64,000 nucleotides of DNA from Phocaeicola vulgatus (GCA_022009975.1 CP091733.1:186001-250000), one strand, 5' to 3'; positions 35,269-48,422 are shown, numbered from the stretch's first letter. A program made the numbers and translations. The notes: generated by a model from the letters alone, not told the origin.

Positions 35269-38200
35269 ATGAAACGAACGAAGGAAGGTTTTTACAAGCA
35301 GGGATTTGTTGCCTTTATCTGGGCGATATTTAGTTTGATGCTGTATTCTTGTGGGGGAAACTCCAAAGTCGTCACCCCGTCATCGGATTTTGAGCCGTAC
35401 ATCAAGGCTTATACGGACGGGATTGTTTCCGAAAGCTCAGCGATACGGATTTGCTTTGCCGTGGATTTCCCGGCTGTGGAAGTGAACAGCGAATTGGAGA
35501 AGAACCCGTTCCATTTCTCTCCCTCCATAAAGGGGAAAGCCTATTGGATAAATAGCAACACGATTGAATTTGCACCGGACGAAGGAGAACTGGAGCCGGG
35601 AGTGGCTTATAAAGCTTATTTCAAGTTGGGCGATTTTGCCAAAGTCGATAAGGAGTTGAAAGAATTCCCCTTCTCTTTCCAGGTGCAGGAGCGGCAATTC
35701 TCGGCGCAGCTCGAACCTGTTACCATCACTTCGTCGCAGCCCGACGAGGTAAGTATCAGCGGAGAAATAAAGTTCAGTTGCCTGATGAAACCCGAAGATG
35801 TGGGGAAAATGTTTCCCTCTCCGGCGGGAATAAAAAGGAACAAATACAGCTGTCTGCTTCCGAACCGGGCTATGCCTTCCGTTTCCATATAGATAAGATA
35901 GAGAGAAAAGACAAGGATTATGATTTCGCCATCACCATAAAAGGATCTCCTGTCAAGATCAAGCATGAGGAGAGGTTTGATGTGAAAATACCTGCAAAAG
36001 GTATCTTCTCTTATCTGTCTGCCAAACGGGTAGACACTCCGCAACATGGAATAATGGTTGTGTTCTCAGAGCCATTGTCTTATACGCAAGATATGAAAGG
36101 GCTGTTCGACATCACTCAGTTGAGTAATTATACATTGGAAATCGAGAACAACAAGGCATGGATTTTCTTTGACGAGAAGGGAGAATCCAACTTGACATTG
36201 AACCTGCATGAAGGCATCCGCAACTACGAGCATCAATCATTGGGCTCTTCGCATACGATATCTTTCGCCGGCACCTCGTTGAAACCGATGGTGGAAATGC
36301 CGAACGACCGTGCCATTTTGCCGGATTCCAAGAATTTGGTCATCCCGTTCCGTGCCGTTAATCTTTATGCTGTGGACTTGAGCATCATCCGTATTTATGA
36401 AAGCAACCTGTTGTCTTTCATGCAAAGCAACACGTTGGGAGGTGATTCGGAATTGCGCCGGCTCGGGCGATTGGTTTACCGTAATACATTATGGTTTGAT
36501 GATGAAACCAGGGATATCCACCAATGGCAAGATTATTCCATCGACCTTGCCAACCTGATAAACCAGGAACCCGGTGCTATTTATAGGGTCATTCTCTCTT
36601 TCCGCCAGGAATATTCCGCTTATGCATGTGCCGGAAGCACGCAGGAGGTCTTACGCCCTGCCAAGAGCAAGTTGGTTCCGCTGAGTGCGGGTGTGTCGGA
36701 AGAGGCAAACAGTGAATGGGATGAGCCGTATCCTTATTATAATTATAACGGCCTTGAAACAGATTGGTCGTTGTATGAATGGAAGGAGAGGGAGAATCCT
36801 TGCCATATTTCCTATTACATGAACTCGAGCCATGTGGCTACTTGCAATGTGTTCGCTTCAAACATCGGAATGATTGTGAAGGAGAACTCGTTGAATAAAT
36901 TGTGGGTGGCAGTAACCAATTTGTTGGATACTCAGCCAATTGAAGGGGCAGTCGTGACCGCTTATAACTACCAGCTGCAAAGATCGCTTCCGAGAAGACG
37001 GACAAAAATGGTTTTGCCGTGATGGAAGCCAAGGCAAAGTCCAAACCGTTTTTATTGCTTGCCGAATACAACAACCAGAAGAGCTTTGTGAGAGCACTGG
37101 AAGGGGAAGAGCAGTCTGTCAGCCGCTTCGATGTCGGAGGGAAAGAAATCCAGAAAGGATTGAAGGGATTCGTTTATGGTGAAAGGGGCGTTTGGCGTCC
37201 TGGAGACACGCTCCATGTTTCCTTTATATTGGAAGATAAAGAGAAGCGCATTCCGAGTAGCCATCCGGTGACTTTGGAACTTTACAATCCGAATGGGCAA
37301 TTCTATACAAAGCTGATTGCAACGAATAGTCTGAATGGCTTTACACCTTTGATGTCCCGACGAAGCAGGAAGACCCGACCGGCTTTTGGAATGCTTACGT
37401 AAAGGTCGGCGGTTCTACGTTCCATAAAGCATTGCGGATAGAAACCATCAAGCCGAATCGCCTGAAGATTGATTTGCGCTTGCCGGAACTTCTGAGCGTG
37501 AAGAACAAGGAGGTTGTGGCTCCGTTGGCAGTCTCATGGCTCACGGGAGCGAAAGCATCGAACCTCCAGGTAAAGGTTGATATCTCTTTGTCTAAAGTAA
37601 ATACGCAGTTTAAGAATTTCAGCCAATACCTGTTTAATAATCCGGCAACCGATTTCACGTTTGTCAAAAGTGAACTTTATTCCGGTACGATAGATGCGGA
37701 CGGGAAAGGAAGAGTGCCGATAAAATTGGCTGAAACGGCAGATGCCCCGGGAATGTTGAATGCCCAAATCAATACGCGTGTGTTCGAGCCGGGTGGCGAT
37801 GCCAGTTTCTATACGCAAACCGTTCCTTATTCCCCATTCTCTTATTATGTCGGAATTAACTTGAACCAACCGAATAAGAAAGCCATAGAAACGGATAAAG
37901 AGCACCGCTTTGACGTGGTCACCGTTGATGAAAAGGGCAATCTGGTAGACAGGTCGGATTTGGAATATAAAATATATCGTATTGACTGGAGTTGGTGGTG
38001 GGAAGAGAATAACCAATCATTCAGTACGTATGTGAATGGGACATCCGTTGTCCCGATAGCTTCCGGCAAACTTCAAACGTTGGGAGGAAAGGGAAGCTTT
38101 ACATTTAGAGTCAACTATCCGGATTGGGGACGTTACTTGGTTTATGTGAAAGACAGACAGAGCGGCCATGCGACAGGAGGAACAGTCTTTGTAGATTGGC

Positions 38201-40832
38201 CTGAATGGCGAGGACGTTCCCAAAAGGCGGATCCGTCAGGGCTTAAAATGTTGACTTTCTCTTTGGATAAAGAATCGTATGAGATAGGAGAGAAGGCGAC
38301 AGCCATTATTCCGGCTTCTTCCGGAGGCCGTGCTTTGGTTTCAATAGAGAACGGAACTTCGGTGTTGAAACAGGAGTGGGTGGAAATAGCAGCCAAGAAA
38401 GATACAAAATATTCCTTCACGGTTTCCCCGGAAATGGCACCGAATGTCTATTTGCATATCAGCTTGTTGCAACCTCATGCGCAGACAATCAACGATATGC
38501 CTATTCGGATGTATGGAGTTGTTCCTGTTTATGTTTCCAACAAGCAGACGCAGTTGCGCCCCGTTATCCAAATGGAGGATGTCTTGCGCCCTGAAACGGA
38601 TGTCAATATTACTGTCCGTGAAGAATCCGGCAAGCCGATGACTTATACATTGGCGTTGGTGGATGAGGGATTATTGGACTTGACCAACTTCCAGACTCCA
38701 GACCCTTGGAATGAATTCTATTCCAAAGAGGCATTGGGAATCCGGACATGGGATATGTATGATGATGTGTTAGGTGCATTCTCCGGAAGATTCGCCTCCC
38801 TGTTCAGTATCGGTGGAGATGCTACATTAAAACCAGCGGATTCAAAGCGAATCGTTTCAAACCGGTTGTGAAATTCATCGGTCCTTTCCACTTGAACAAG
38901 GGAAGTAAAAAGACCCATACTCTTCAGTTGCCTATGTATGTGGGAGCTGTCCGCGCGATGCTTGTTGCCGGGGAAGAGGGAGCGTATGGATGTGCCGAAA
39001 AGAGTGCGAATGTCAGGAATCCGTTGATGTTGCTTTCTACCCTGCCGCGTGTGTTGAGTGTGGATGAAGAGATAGAGGTGCCGGTTAATATTTTCGCAAT
39101 GGAGAAAGAGTTGAGGAATGTCACGGTCTCTATGAAAGTCGAAGGCGCAGGTGTGAATATTGTCGGGTCTGATCAACGCAGTTTGTCATTTTCCGCACCG
39201 GGAGACCAGCTGACCTCTTTCCGTTTGAAGACAGGAGAAACGACGGGAAAGGTTGTCGTCCGCTTGTTTGCCAAAGGCAGTGGACATGAAGCGAAGGAAA
39301 CGATTGAGTTGGAGGTGAGGAATCCTAATCCGGTCGTGACAATCCGTCAAGAAAAGTGGATACTGAAGGGAGAAAAGGCATCATTAGAATATGGAATGGT
39401 TGGCAATCTCCTTAATAGCAAATTGCAGGTTGAAGTTTCAAACATTCCGGTATTGGATTTCAGCAGGCGTTATGACTACTTGTATAATTATCAACATTAC
39501 TGCACGGAACAGTTGGCATCGAAATCTTTACCATTGCTTTATATCCAACAAATGAAGGAATTGGACAAGAAAGAGACGCGTGCGGTTAAAGAGAATATAG
39601 AAGCGGGCATCCAGCAACTCTATTCACGCCAGTTGCCGAACGGAGGATTTGTCTATTGGCCGGGCAATGCGGTTGCTGATGAGTGGATAACTTCTTATGT
39701 CGGACTCTTCTTGGTCAAGGCAAAGGAGAAAGGATATGCAGTGCATGCAAATGTATTTGACAAATGGAAACGCTTCCAGCAGTTAGCCGCCCAATATTGG
39801 ACGATAAAAGAGGGGACGGATGCTAATATGGCCATTCAGTTGCAACAGCAACAAGCCTTTCGCCTGTACACTTTGGCCCTTGCTGAAAGTCCGGAATATG
39901 GAGCGATGAACCGTATGTATGAACAGGCTGGATTGTCAAAGCAAGCAGCTTATCTGTTGGCGGCTGCTTATGCTTCAATCGGGAAAAAGAAGAATGCTGA
40001 AGAACTGTTGTTCAAGGTTCGCCTGAAAGAAGAGGACCCTTGTATGGATGCAATTTATGGCACGGCGAATCGTGACAAGGCGATGTTGTTGGATACTTAT
40101 TTATTGATGGGTCGGAATGACGATGCTTTGAAATTGGCGAAGGAGCTTTCGGAGTCGTTGAGCAATGAAAACATATTTGACACACAATCTTCTGCTTTTG
40201 CGTTGATGGCTTTGGGTCAATTGGCGGAAAAGATGTCCGGCACATTGAAGTTTAGTTGGGCGATAGATGAGGAACGTCCGTCTAATGTGAGCACAACGAG
40301 AGCCGTGTACACGAAGGCCGTTGATATTGATTCGCAAGCCGGAACAGTTGAGGTGGTCAACAACGGGGAAGGAGCATTGAACGCAGCTGTAGTGACTTCG
40401 GCACAACTGCTTCGTGATACGCTTCCACCGATGTCAAACCAGATTTCTCTGCAAGTTAAATATGTGGACATGTCTGACAATGTAATAGATGTCTCCCGCA
40501 TAGCTCAAGGGACAGACTTCAAGGCAATCGTCACAATCACCAATTTGGATCCATATAAAGATTACACCCGTTTGGCTCTCACTCATATATTGCCTTCAGG
40601 TTGGGAGATTTATTCTGAACTTAAGAACGAACCGTTCACATATCAGGATATTCGTGACGATAGAGTATTGACCTACTTTGATCTCGGAAGCAGGAAAACC
40701 AAGCAGTTCACGGTGCGCTTGCAGGCAACTTATTTAGGTGAGTTCATCTTGCCGGCGATTCAATGCGAAGCCATGTATGACACATCCGTGATGGCTCGAA
40801 GCAAAGCTGGCAGGACAGCGGTTATGCCATAA
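35269..40832 (+). CDS. bacterial alpha-2-macroglobulin lipoprotein, four frameshifts
   Basis: Bacterial alpha-2-macroglobulins are periplasmic traps that bind proteases covalently. The N-terminus is a lipoprotein signal (Cys28 in MLYSCGG). Macroglobulin domains follow, then the thioester motif CTEQ (codons from 39501, about residue 1,413) in YNYQHYCTEQLASKSLPLLY, and helical thioester-domain repeats up to about residue 1,650. The frame is lost four times, at 35832-35836, 36979-36981, 37340-37342 and 38829-38832, each by one missing base in an A or T run. Repaired length is about 1,855 residues, normal for the family. The stop is 4 bp before pbpC, the classic A2M/PBP1C pairing. Confidence 0.9.
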
Positions 40833-40836
40833 TGAG

Positions 40837-43198
40837 ATGCGTAACATATATATAATGTATAAAGAATGGCCGGTTGCCAAGAAAGCACTTGTGTGGATAT
40901 TTGCTCTCTTGGCAACCGCCTATATGTTTTGTTTGCCTAACCCCATGTTCCATGTTCCGTACGCGACGGTTGTGACAGACCGTTCGGGCGAATTGTTGGG
41001 CGCACGAATAGCAGCCGACGGGCAATGGCGTTTCCCCCCGCGCAAGACAGTTCCGGAGAAGATAAAACAATCCCTGATTACTTTTGAGGATAAATGTTTC
41101 TATTACCATTGGGGCGTGAATCCGATTGCTTTGTTGCGGGCTTGCTATCAGAATTTGAAACATAGAGGAGTTGTGAGCGGAGGAAGCACATTGACTATGC
41201 AAACCATCCGCCTTTCACGAAATCAGCCACGTACGATTTCCGAAAAGATAAAAGAGGCAATATTGGCAACCCGTTTGGAGTTTAGGTATTCCAAAGAGGA
41301 AATATTGGCTTTGTATGTTTCTCATGCTCCATTTGGCGGAAATGTCGTAGGATTGGATGCGGCAGCTTGGAGATATTTTGGTCATGATGTGGAGGAATTG
41401 TCTTGGGCGGAATCTGCGACATTGGCAGTTTTGCCGAATGCCCCTTCAATGATTCATTTGTCCAAAGGAAGGAAGCAACTTGTCCAAAAACGAAATAGAT
41501 TGTTGGGGAAACTTCGGGACAGAGGAATTATTGATTCGGACACGTATGAATTGGCAATCAGCGAACCTTTGGCAAAAGAACCGCACAGTTTGCCCCAAAT
41601 AGCCCCGTGTTTGGTTGATTATTTCTATAAAAGGGAAAAGGGGAAATATACCCGTTCAACAATTGACGTTGGCATCCAGCAAAGGATAGAAAGTATCGTG
41701 GAACAGCGAAGCAGGGAGTTTAACCGGAGTAATATCCGGAATATGGCGGTTTTGGTTATTGATATTCCTTCCAACGAAGTAGTTGCTTATTGTGGCAATG
41801 TCCATTACAACACAAAGCAAGAAGGCAATCAGGTTGACATCATCCAAGCCCCACGAAGCACCGGAAGCGTGCTGAAACCATTTTTGTATGCGGCAATGTT
41901 GAAAGAAGGCAGCATTCTTCCACATACGTTATTGCCGGATGTTCCCATTAATATCAATGGTTTTACTCCTGAAAACTTCAATATGCAATACGAAGGAGCT
42001 GTTCCCGCATCAGAGGCTTTGGCGAGGTCTTTGAATATTCCATCTGTGAATATGCTGCGGAAATATGGAATTGCCAAATTCCAAAAGCTGTTGCAGCAAT
42101 GGGGCTTGCGCACATTGAACCGCCCGGCGACTTATTATGGACTTTCCTTAATATTAGGTGGAGGAGAAGCCACTCTTTGGGATGTGACGAATGCCTATAA
42201 GCGATTGGTGGAAAACATAGATCCATCTATGGCTTTGCGGAAATCGCAAGCCGAACTACAAATCACGGGAAATGTGCAGGGTTTGGAGAAAAAGGAATCG
42301 TTTTATGATTTGAAAGATAAAGGAGAAGAAGCGGCAGCTTGGGCAGGTGCATCTTGGTTGACACTTTCTGCTTTGTTGGAAGTGAATCGTCCGGAGGAGA
42401 TTGATTGGAAATCCATTTCTTCCATTCAGCGGGTGGCTTGGAAAACGGGAACAAGTTTTGGTTTCCGTGATGCTTGGTCTGTCGGTGTGACCCCTAAGTA
42501 CGCCGTTGGTGTTTGGGTCGGAAACGCTTCCGGTGAAGGCAAACCAGAATTGGTGGGCGCAAGAACAGCTGGACCGGTCATGTTTGATGTATTCAATGTT
42601 TTGCCCTATAGCCAAGAAGGTTTTAAAAGACCGGATGAGGGATTGGCGGAGGCTGAGGTTTGTAAACATTCCGGATATTTGAAAGGGCGTTATTGTGAAG
42701 AGGTGGACACAATGGATGTCCCGCTTGCCGCTTGGCATTCCGAGACTTGCCCATTCCATCATTGGGTTATGTTGACAGCGGATGAAAAGTATCGTGTGTA
42801 TGAAAATGCGCTCAAAGATGACAATTATATCCAGAAATCGTGGTTTGCTTTGCCTCCTGTCTGGGAATGGTACTATAAACAACATCATCCTGAATATAAA
42901 CCTCTTCCTCCTTTTAAAGGGCATAGCGATGAAGATTATCCAGTGATGCAGTTTATTTATCCAACGATGAATGCTGTCATTAAATTGCCAAAACAGATGG
43001 ACGGCAGTGAAGGTTTCCTCACGGCAGAGGTGGCACTTCGTGATTCTAAAACGACTTTGTTTTGGCATTTGGATGATGAGTATCTGATGGAAACGCAGTT
43101 TCCATAAAATATCATTGCAGCCCACGGAAGGAAAGCATTCTTTGACAGTGGTGGACAGTGAAGGAAATTCCGTTTCCACTACTTTTTATGTCCGGTGA
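40837..43198 (+). CDS. pbpC: penicillin-binding protein 1C, frameshifted near C-terminus
   Basis: A class A penicillin-binding protein. After one membrane helix come the glycosyltransferase domain (TFEDKCFYYHWGVNP; SGGSTLTMQTIRL) and the transpeptidase domain with S344-V-L-K347, SLN, and KTGTS motifs. The first frame stops at 43107, but the next 90 bp in another frame read HKISLQPTEGKHSLTVVDSE and on to FYVR at 43198, the normal end of the PBP1C C-terminal domain. One extra base near 43102-43103 (TTTCCAT) explains it. Repaired length is 786 residues. PBP1C is thought to act with alpha-2-macroglobulin in repairing the wall after damage (established pairing, inferred role). Confidence 0.94.
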
Positions 43199-43207
43199 TG
43201 GCATATT

Positions 43208-43262
43208 TGACACACTTTAAAGGGGCTGCATCAAAACTTTCGTTTTAACACAGCCCCTTAAA
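43208..43262. terminator. GGGGCTG hairpin, bidirectional terminator (inverted orientation)
   Basis: GGGGCTGCATCAAAAC (from 43222) pairs with GTTTTAACACAGCCCC (to 43257). The pairing extends outward through TTTAA and on to GACACAC/GTGTGTC, joining the hairpin to the neighbouring MITE-like element. Compared with the hairpin at 55501 this one is in reverse orientation. It separates convergent pbpC and trxA. Confidence 0.85.
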
Positions 43263-43382
43263 GGTGTGTCAGAATTAGCAAAATGCAAGGCACTGAGGAT
43301 GAAACCGACAGGAGTTTACTGATGTAAATGACTGAGGTTGAATTCCCGAAAGTAACGCAGCAGTTTGCAATTATGACACACC
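43263..43382 (+). repeat. MITE-like intergenic element, copy 2 (complete)
   Basis: The 120-bp element has terminal inverted repeats GGTGTGTCAGAATTAGCAAA and TTTGCAATTATGACACACC (about 19 bp, two differences). About 95 percent identity by eye to 55542-55660. The interior holds TTTAC-TGAT-GTAAA and two diverged direct repeats starting ACTGAGG. No ORF is present. Confidence 0.88.
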
Positions 43383-43416
43383 GCCCCGATTTGTTGGATA
43401 GAGTTATTCTTATTCC

Positions 43417-43731
43417 TTATAACATTGCTTCAATTTTCGCAACAAACTTATCTTTAGACGTAGCACCGACAATCTTGTCCACTGCTTTTCCGTCTTTGAT
43501 GAAAATAATAGTAGGAATATTGCGGACACCGAACTGTCCTACAACTTCGTCATTGCTGTCAACATCCATTTTGCCGATAATAACGCGTCCTTCATATTCG
43601 GCAGCTAACTCGTCAATAATAGGAGAAACCATGCGGCATGGTCCACACCATTCAGCCCAAAAGTCAAGAACCATTGGCTTTCCAGAGTTTGCTAACTCAT
43701 TGAAATTAGAGTCTGTAATTTGTAATGCCAT
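43417..43731 (-). CDS. trxA: thioredoxin
   Basis: A 104-residue cytosolic thioredoxin with the redox motif WCGPC (Cys29 and Cys32) in VLDFWAEWCGPCRMVSPIID and the conserved cis-Pro region FGVRNIPTIIFIKDG. No signal peptide. It reduces disulfides in cytoplasmic partners. It lies downstream of dnaE on the same strand with a 65-bp gap that holds its own -7 element. Confidence 0.97.
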   Translation of the reverse strand: MALQITDSNFNELANSGKPMVLDFWAEWCGPCRMVSPIIDELAAEYEGRVIIGKMDVDSNDEVVGQFGVRNIPTIIFIKDGKAVDKIVGATSKDKFVAKIEAML

Positions 43732-43773
43732 TTTATAAATCGTTTTAATGTTTAAGTTTCGTATTCAATAGCG

Positions 43774-43781
43774 CAAATGTA
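43774..43781 (-). promoter_or_regulatory. -7 element TACATTTG for trxA
   Basis: Minus-strand TACATTTG lies 42 bp before the trxA ATG, in the dnaE-trxA gap. Confidence 0.55.
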
Positions 43782-43796
43782 CGAAAAATATTTCTG

Positions 43797-46700
43797 TTAG
43801 TTGTTTATCTTGAAATCAAAACTACCGTTCTCTTTCAAGTAATCGATTAAAGACGAAGTCACCTTCAATCGCACATTGGACGAGAATAGATTCAGGGAAA
43901 TATTATGCGTGCCGTCCACCACTTTGAAATAGAGCAGTGTTTGCCCCGGATTGCTTTTGATCAATGTAGACAATTCATTTATGTTTGTTTCGTCCAAATC
44001 GTGAATTGGTACAGAAATACAAATGTTTTCTATCAAATTATTCATCTCATCTTGAAGCAATTTGATGGAATTGATTTGTATGTCGTAGAAATTGGTTTGA
44101 TTCCTATTCCTTTGTACCACTTTTGCATTAATCAGAAGATACATCCCGTTTCTGCCGTATTTGGCATAATCAAGATAATTCGGTCCGAAGAGGGGAATTT
44201 CCGCACTGCCCGAATAATCTTCTATTTTCAATATGCCGTATGGATTTCCGGTCTTTGTCGTGCCTTCCCTGAATCCGCTCACGATGCCGCCAGCCAAAAT
44301 CTCTCGGTCGAGTAATGCCTCTTTATTGTTGAATTCTATCATTCTCGTGTTGCAGACATAATCAAGAATAATCTTGAACTCGTCCAAAGGATGCGCAGAA
44401 AGATAGATGCCTATCAATTCTTTCTCTTTGTTCAGGCGTTCCAAGTCGCTCCAGCGTTCGGCTTGAGGTATTTCCGGTTTGGAAATGGCAACAAAGCAAT
44501 CGTCCCCAAAGAGGGAATTGACCGTGTTTGCTTTGTCCATTTGGTATTTATTCCCATAACGGACAAAGATGTCCAAGAATGTTTCTCCTTTGCCATTATC
44601 GACAAAGAACGATTCTCGTTGGATGCCGAAATTGTCCAAAGCTCCCGCTAAAGCCAATGATTCAATGTTCTTCTTGTTGCAGGAGGACAAATTAACACGT
44701 TCCACAAAATCGAAGATGTCTTTGTACTTTCCATTACGCTCCCTTTCTTCGATAATGTTTTGAACAGCCGATTCTCCAACGCCTTTAATGGCACCTAATC
44801 CGAAACGAATGTTCTTTTCTTTGTCTACACTGAACTTCAAGATGGATTCATTGACATCCGGTCCCAATACTTGGATGTGCATGGCCTTGCATTCGTCCAT
44901 GAATTTTGTAATATCTGAGATGTTGGACAAATTTCGGCTTAACACGGCAGCCATATATTCCGAAGGATAATTGGCTTTGAGATATGCAGTCTGATAAGCC
45001 ACCCAAGAATAGCAGGTCGCATGGCTCTTGTTGAAAGCATACGATGCGAACTTTTCCCAGTCAGCCCATATCTTATTGAGTGTCGCTTCTTGATAACCGT
45101 TCGCTTCTCCACCAGCTATGAACTTAGACTTGAGGTGGTTCATCTTTTCAATCAACTTTTTGCCCATAGCCTTACGGAGAGCATCACTTTCACCACGAGT
45201 GAAGTTTGCCAACAAGCGGGACAAAAGCATGACCTGCTCTTGATATACTGTAATGCCGTATGTGCCTTTTAGATAACGTTCCATGACTGGAATGTCATAC
45301 TTTATCTCCTCTTTCCCATGTTTTCTTGCAATGAAAGAGGGAATATAATCCATTGGTCCCGGACGATAAAGAGCGTTCATGGCAATCAAGTCTTCGAACT
45401 TGGAAGGTTGCAATTCCTTCAAGTATTTTTGCATTCCGGCAGACTCGAATTGGAATGTGCCGGTTGTCTTCCCGTCACAATATAGCTGATAAGTTGCCGG
45501 GTCTTCCAAACTGATATTGTCAATGTCCAATTCATGCCCGGTGGTCAGCCAGATGTTCTCTATTGCATCTTTAATGATGGATAGGGTTTTAAGACCGAGG
45601 AAGTCCATTTTTATCAAGCCCGTTTCTTCAATCACCGAACCTTCATATTGAGTAACCAACATTTCTTCCCCGGTGTCTTTATCTTTGGCGGTGCTGACAG
45701 GCACAACGTCCGAGATGTCGTATCGTCCGATGATGACACCACACGCATGCACTCCCGTGTTGCGGACATTTCCCTCCAACATTTGTGCATATTTAAGGTG
45801 TCACGCATCAAGGGGTCACGACCCGTCGCAGCCTCTTTTAGTTCCGGGACATATTCGATAGCATCCTTTAACTTGAACTTTTTCATGTCAGGAATCTTGT
45901 CTGGAACCAATTTTGCCAACCGGTTTGATTCGGCAAGAGGTAGCTTCTCAACGCGTGCAACATCCTTGATGGCGGATTTGGTAGCCATTGTTCCGTATGT
46001 GATGATATGTGCTACACGTTCTGCTCCATATTTCTCCGTCACCCAACGCAAAACTTCCCCTCTGCCATCATCATCAAAGTCCGTATCAATATCGGGCAAT
46101 GAAATACGGTCCGGATTCAAGAAACGCTCAAACAGCAAGTCGTATTTGATTGGGTCAATCTTTGTAATTCCCAAACAATAGGCAACAGCAGAACCGGCAG
46201 CCGATCCACGTCCAGGTCCCACGGAAACGCCTAATTCTTCACGGGCTGCACGGATGAAGTCTTGCACGATTAAGAAATATCCGGGGAAACCCATTGTCTT
46301 CATGATGTGCAATTCAAATTGGAGTCGTTCTGCCACTTCTTCCGACAACGGTTCTCCGTATCGCTCTTTCGCTCCTTCATACGTGATTTCGCCAAATAGT
46401 CCGCCTCTAACTTGATTCGGTATAGTTTGTCGTATCCGCCTAACTTTTTGATTTTGGCTTCAGCGTCTGCTTGGCTTAAAACCACATTCCCGTTTTCATC
46501 TTGCGTGAACTCATCGAATATGTCTTTTTCAGTGAATTTCTTGCGATACTCCTCTTCCGTCCCAAAATCAGTTGGAATATTGAAAGTAGGCATGATCGGA
46601 CCGCTATCAATGCTATAGAATTCTACTTTGTCGGCAATCTCCAACGTGTTGCTCAATGCTTCAGGAATATCCGAGAAAATTTGATTCATTTCCGCTGTCG

Positions 46701-47595
46701 TCTTCAACCACTCCTGTTTGGTATATCGCATTCGGTTCGGATCGTTCAAATCTTTTCCTGTGCTCAAACAAATCAATCGGTCATGCGCATCGGCATCTTC
46801 TTCGTTGACAAAATGGACATCGTTGGTTGCTATCAGCTTGATGTTATGTTTGTAGGCTAATTCGACGAGAACTTTATTGACTTCCACTTGATGCTCATAG
46901 ACAGTTTGGTCTGCGTCCGGACGATGAGTCTCGTGTCGCTGCATTTCCAAATAGTAGTCGTCACCCATTAGATTCTTGAACCATAAAATAGCCTCCTCTG
47001 CCTCTTGGATGCTTCCTTTCATTATTTTCTGAGGAATCTCACCTCCTAAGCAAGCCGAGCAGACAATCAATCCTTCGTGATGCTGTTCCAATAATTCTTT
47101 GTCGATGCGGGGACGTCCATAGAAACCATCTGTCCAAGAAAGGGAGACAATCTTTATCAGATTCTTGTATCCTTGCATATTCTTGGCCAATACAATCAAG
47201 TGCCATCCGCTTCGGTCCTCTTTCGTCTCGCGTTTGTGTCGATGATTCCTGGCGCAATAGCATTCGCATCCGATAATAGGTTTGAATAAATTTCCTTTTG
47301 CCTCATTCAACTGCTTGGACAATTCCTCTTTGCGGAGGCTGTTTTCTGCAGAAGGTTCGGCAGTTTCAAGCGTTTTCAGCTCTTTTTGCAAATCTTTGAT
47401 TGCTCCTTGGACTTTGCCATTCTTTTTGTTGACTTTATTGAAGAATTCCTTTATGCCGAACATATTGCCGTGGTCGGTCACAGCAATCGCACGCATGCCA
47501 TCATTGTACGCTTTGTCGATAAGCGAATCAATGGGAGCTTGTCCGTCGAGTAAGGAATATTGTGTATGTACATGCAAATGGATAAATGGTTTCAT
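43797..47595 (-). CDS. dnaE: DNA polymerase III alpha subunit DnaE, two frameshifts
   Basis: The replicative polymerase. The N-terminal PHP domain starts FIHLHVHTQYSLLDGQAPID. The polymerase core has VGPGRGSAAGSAVAYCLGIT and the catalytic acid motif DIDTDFDDDGR. A helix-hairpin-helix region (LGAIKGVGESAVQNI) and an OB-fold follow. Two single-base losses break it: at 46387-46389 (T-run; restores AKITYEGAKERYGEPL) and at 45792-45794 (restores TLKYAQMLEGNVRNTGVH). Repaired length is about 1,266 residues, normal for DnaE. As the gene is essential, the breaks are almost surely errors in the sequence. Confidence 0.96.
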
Positions 47596-47732
47596 CTTCT
47601 TTCCTGTTTCTTTTTGTGGGTAAAAATACGCTTATTTTATCTGTTAAGCAAAAAAAGGAGATTTAAGATAGTATAATTTTAGAACTTGCATTTCTCATGA
47701 AATATATCTTATTTTGTGGAAAAGAACAGATA

Positions 47733-48422
47733 ATGGAAGATAATATAGAGAAAAAACGGATATTGCAGGTGACAGCTGACGGAAGTCATACTTTGTATTT
47801 GCCTGATATGAATGAACATTATCATTCTGTGAATGGAGCGGTACAGGAATCTGAACATATCTTTATTAATGCAGGATTCAAACAGATTGAAAAAGAGGAA
47901 ATCCATTTGTTGGAGATTGGTTTCGGAACCGGTTTGAATGCTCTTCTGACTTTGAAAGAGGTGATGGAAAGCGCAGTCAAACGAAATGTAATATATCATT
48001 CGGTTGAACTATATCCTTTGGACTTGTCTGTCGTGGAGCAGTTGAATTATGGAGAAAGGGTTTGGAAAGAACATGAAGATTTCTTCTTGAAGCTTCATCA
48101 AGCTCCTTGGGATACTTATGAGAAAATCACCCCGCAGTTTACTTTATATAAAATTAAAGGCGATAGCAACCATTGTGAATTGCCGCAACATATAGATTTG
48201 ATCTATTTTGACGCTTTTGCTCCGGAAAAACAACCAGAAATGTGGAGCCAAGATATTTTCAATAAACTATATGAACATGCCAATGATAACGCTATCATTA
48301 TGACCTATTGTGCAAAGGGTGTTGTTCGGAGAAGCATGCAAGCTGCCGGCTTTTTGATGGAACGTTTGCCCGGTCCTCCAGGGAAAAGACATATTTTAAG
48401 AGGGAGAAAGCAGGAGATTTGA
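47733..48422 (+). CDS. mnmD: tRNA 5-methylaminomethyl-2-thiouridine methyltransferase MnmD (MnmC N-domain type)
   Basis: A 229-residue methyltransferase equal to the N-terminal half of E. coli MnmC, without the FAD oxidoreductase half, the arrangement called MnmD. SAM-binding motif LLEIGFGTGLNALLTL, then DLIYFDAFAPEKQPEMWSQD and TYCAKGVVRRSMQAAGF, are family hallmarks. It acts in the last step of wobble U34 modification. The ATG at 47733 (MEDNIEK) is preferred over 47697. It is divergent from dnaE. Confidence 0.9.
   Translation: MEDNIEKKRILQVTADGSHTLYLPDMNEHYHSVNGAVQESEHIFINAGFKQIEKEEIHLLEIGFGTGLNALLTLKEVMESAVKRNVIYHSVELYPLDLSVVEQLNYGERVWKEHEDFFLKLHQAPWDTYEKITPQFTLYKIKGDSNHCELPQHIDLIYFDAFAPEKQPEMWSQDIFNKLYEHANDNAIIMTYCAKGVVRRSMQAAGFLMERLPGPPGKRHILRGRKQEI

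Noticed and set aside
35269..40832. Macroglobulin locus as a decayed pseudogene or a cluster of five small genes
   Set aside because: Each break is one base in a homopolymer and the same error type hits essential genes; repaired sequence is continuous and full length.
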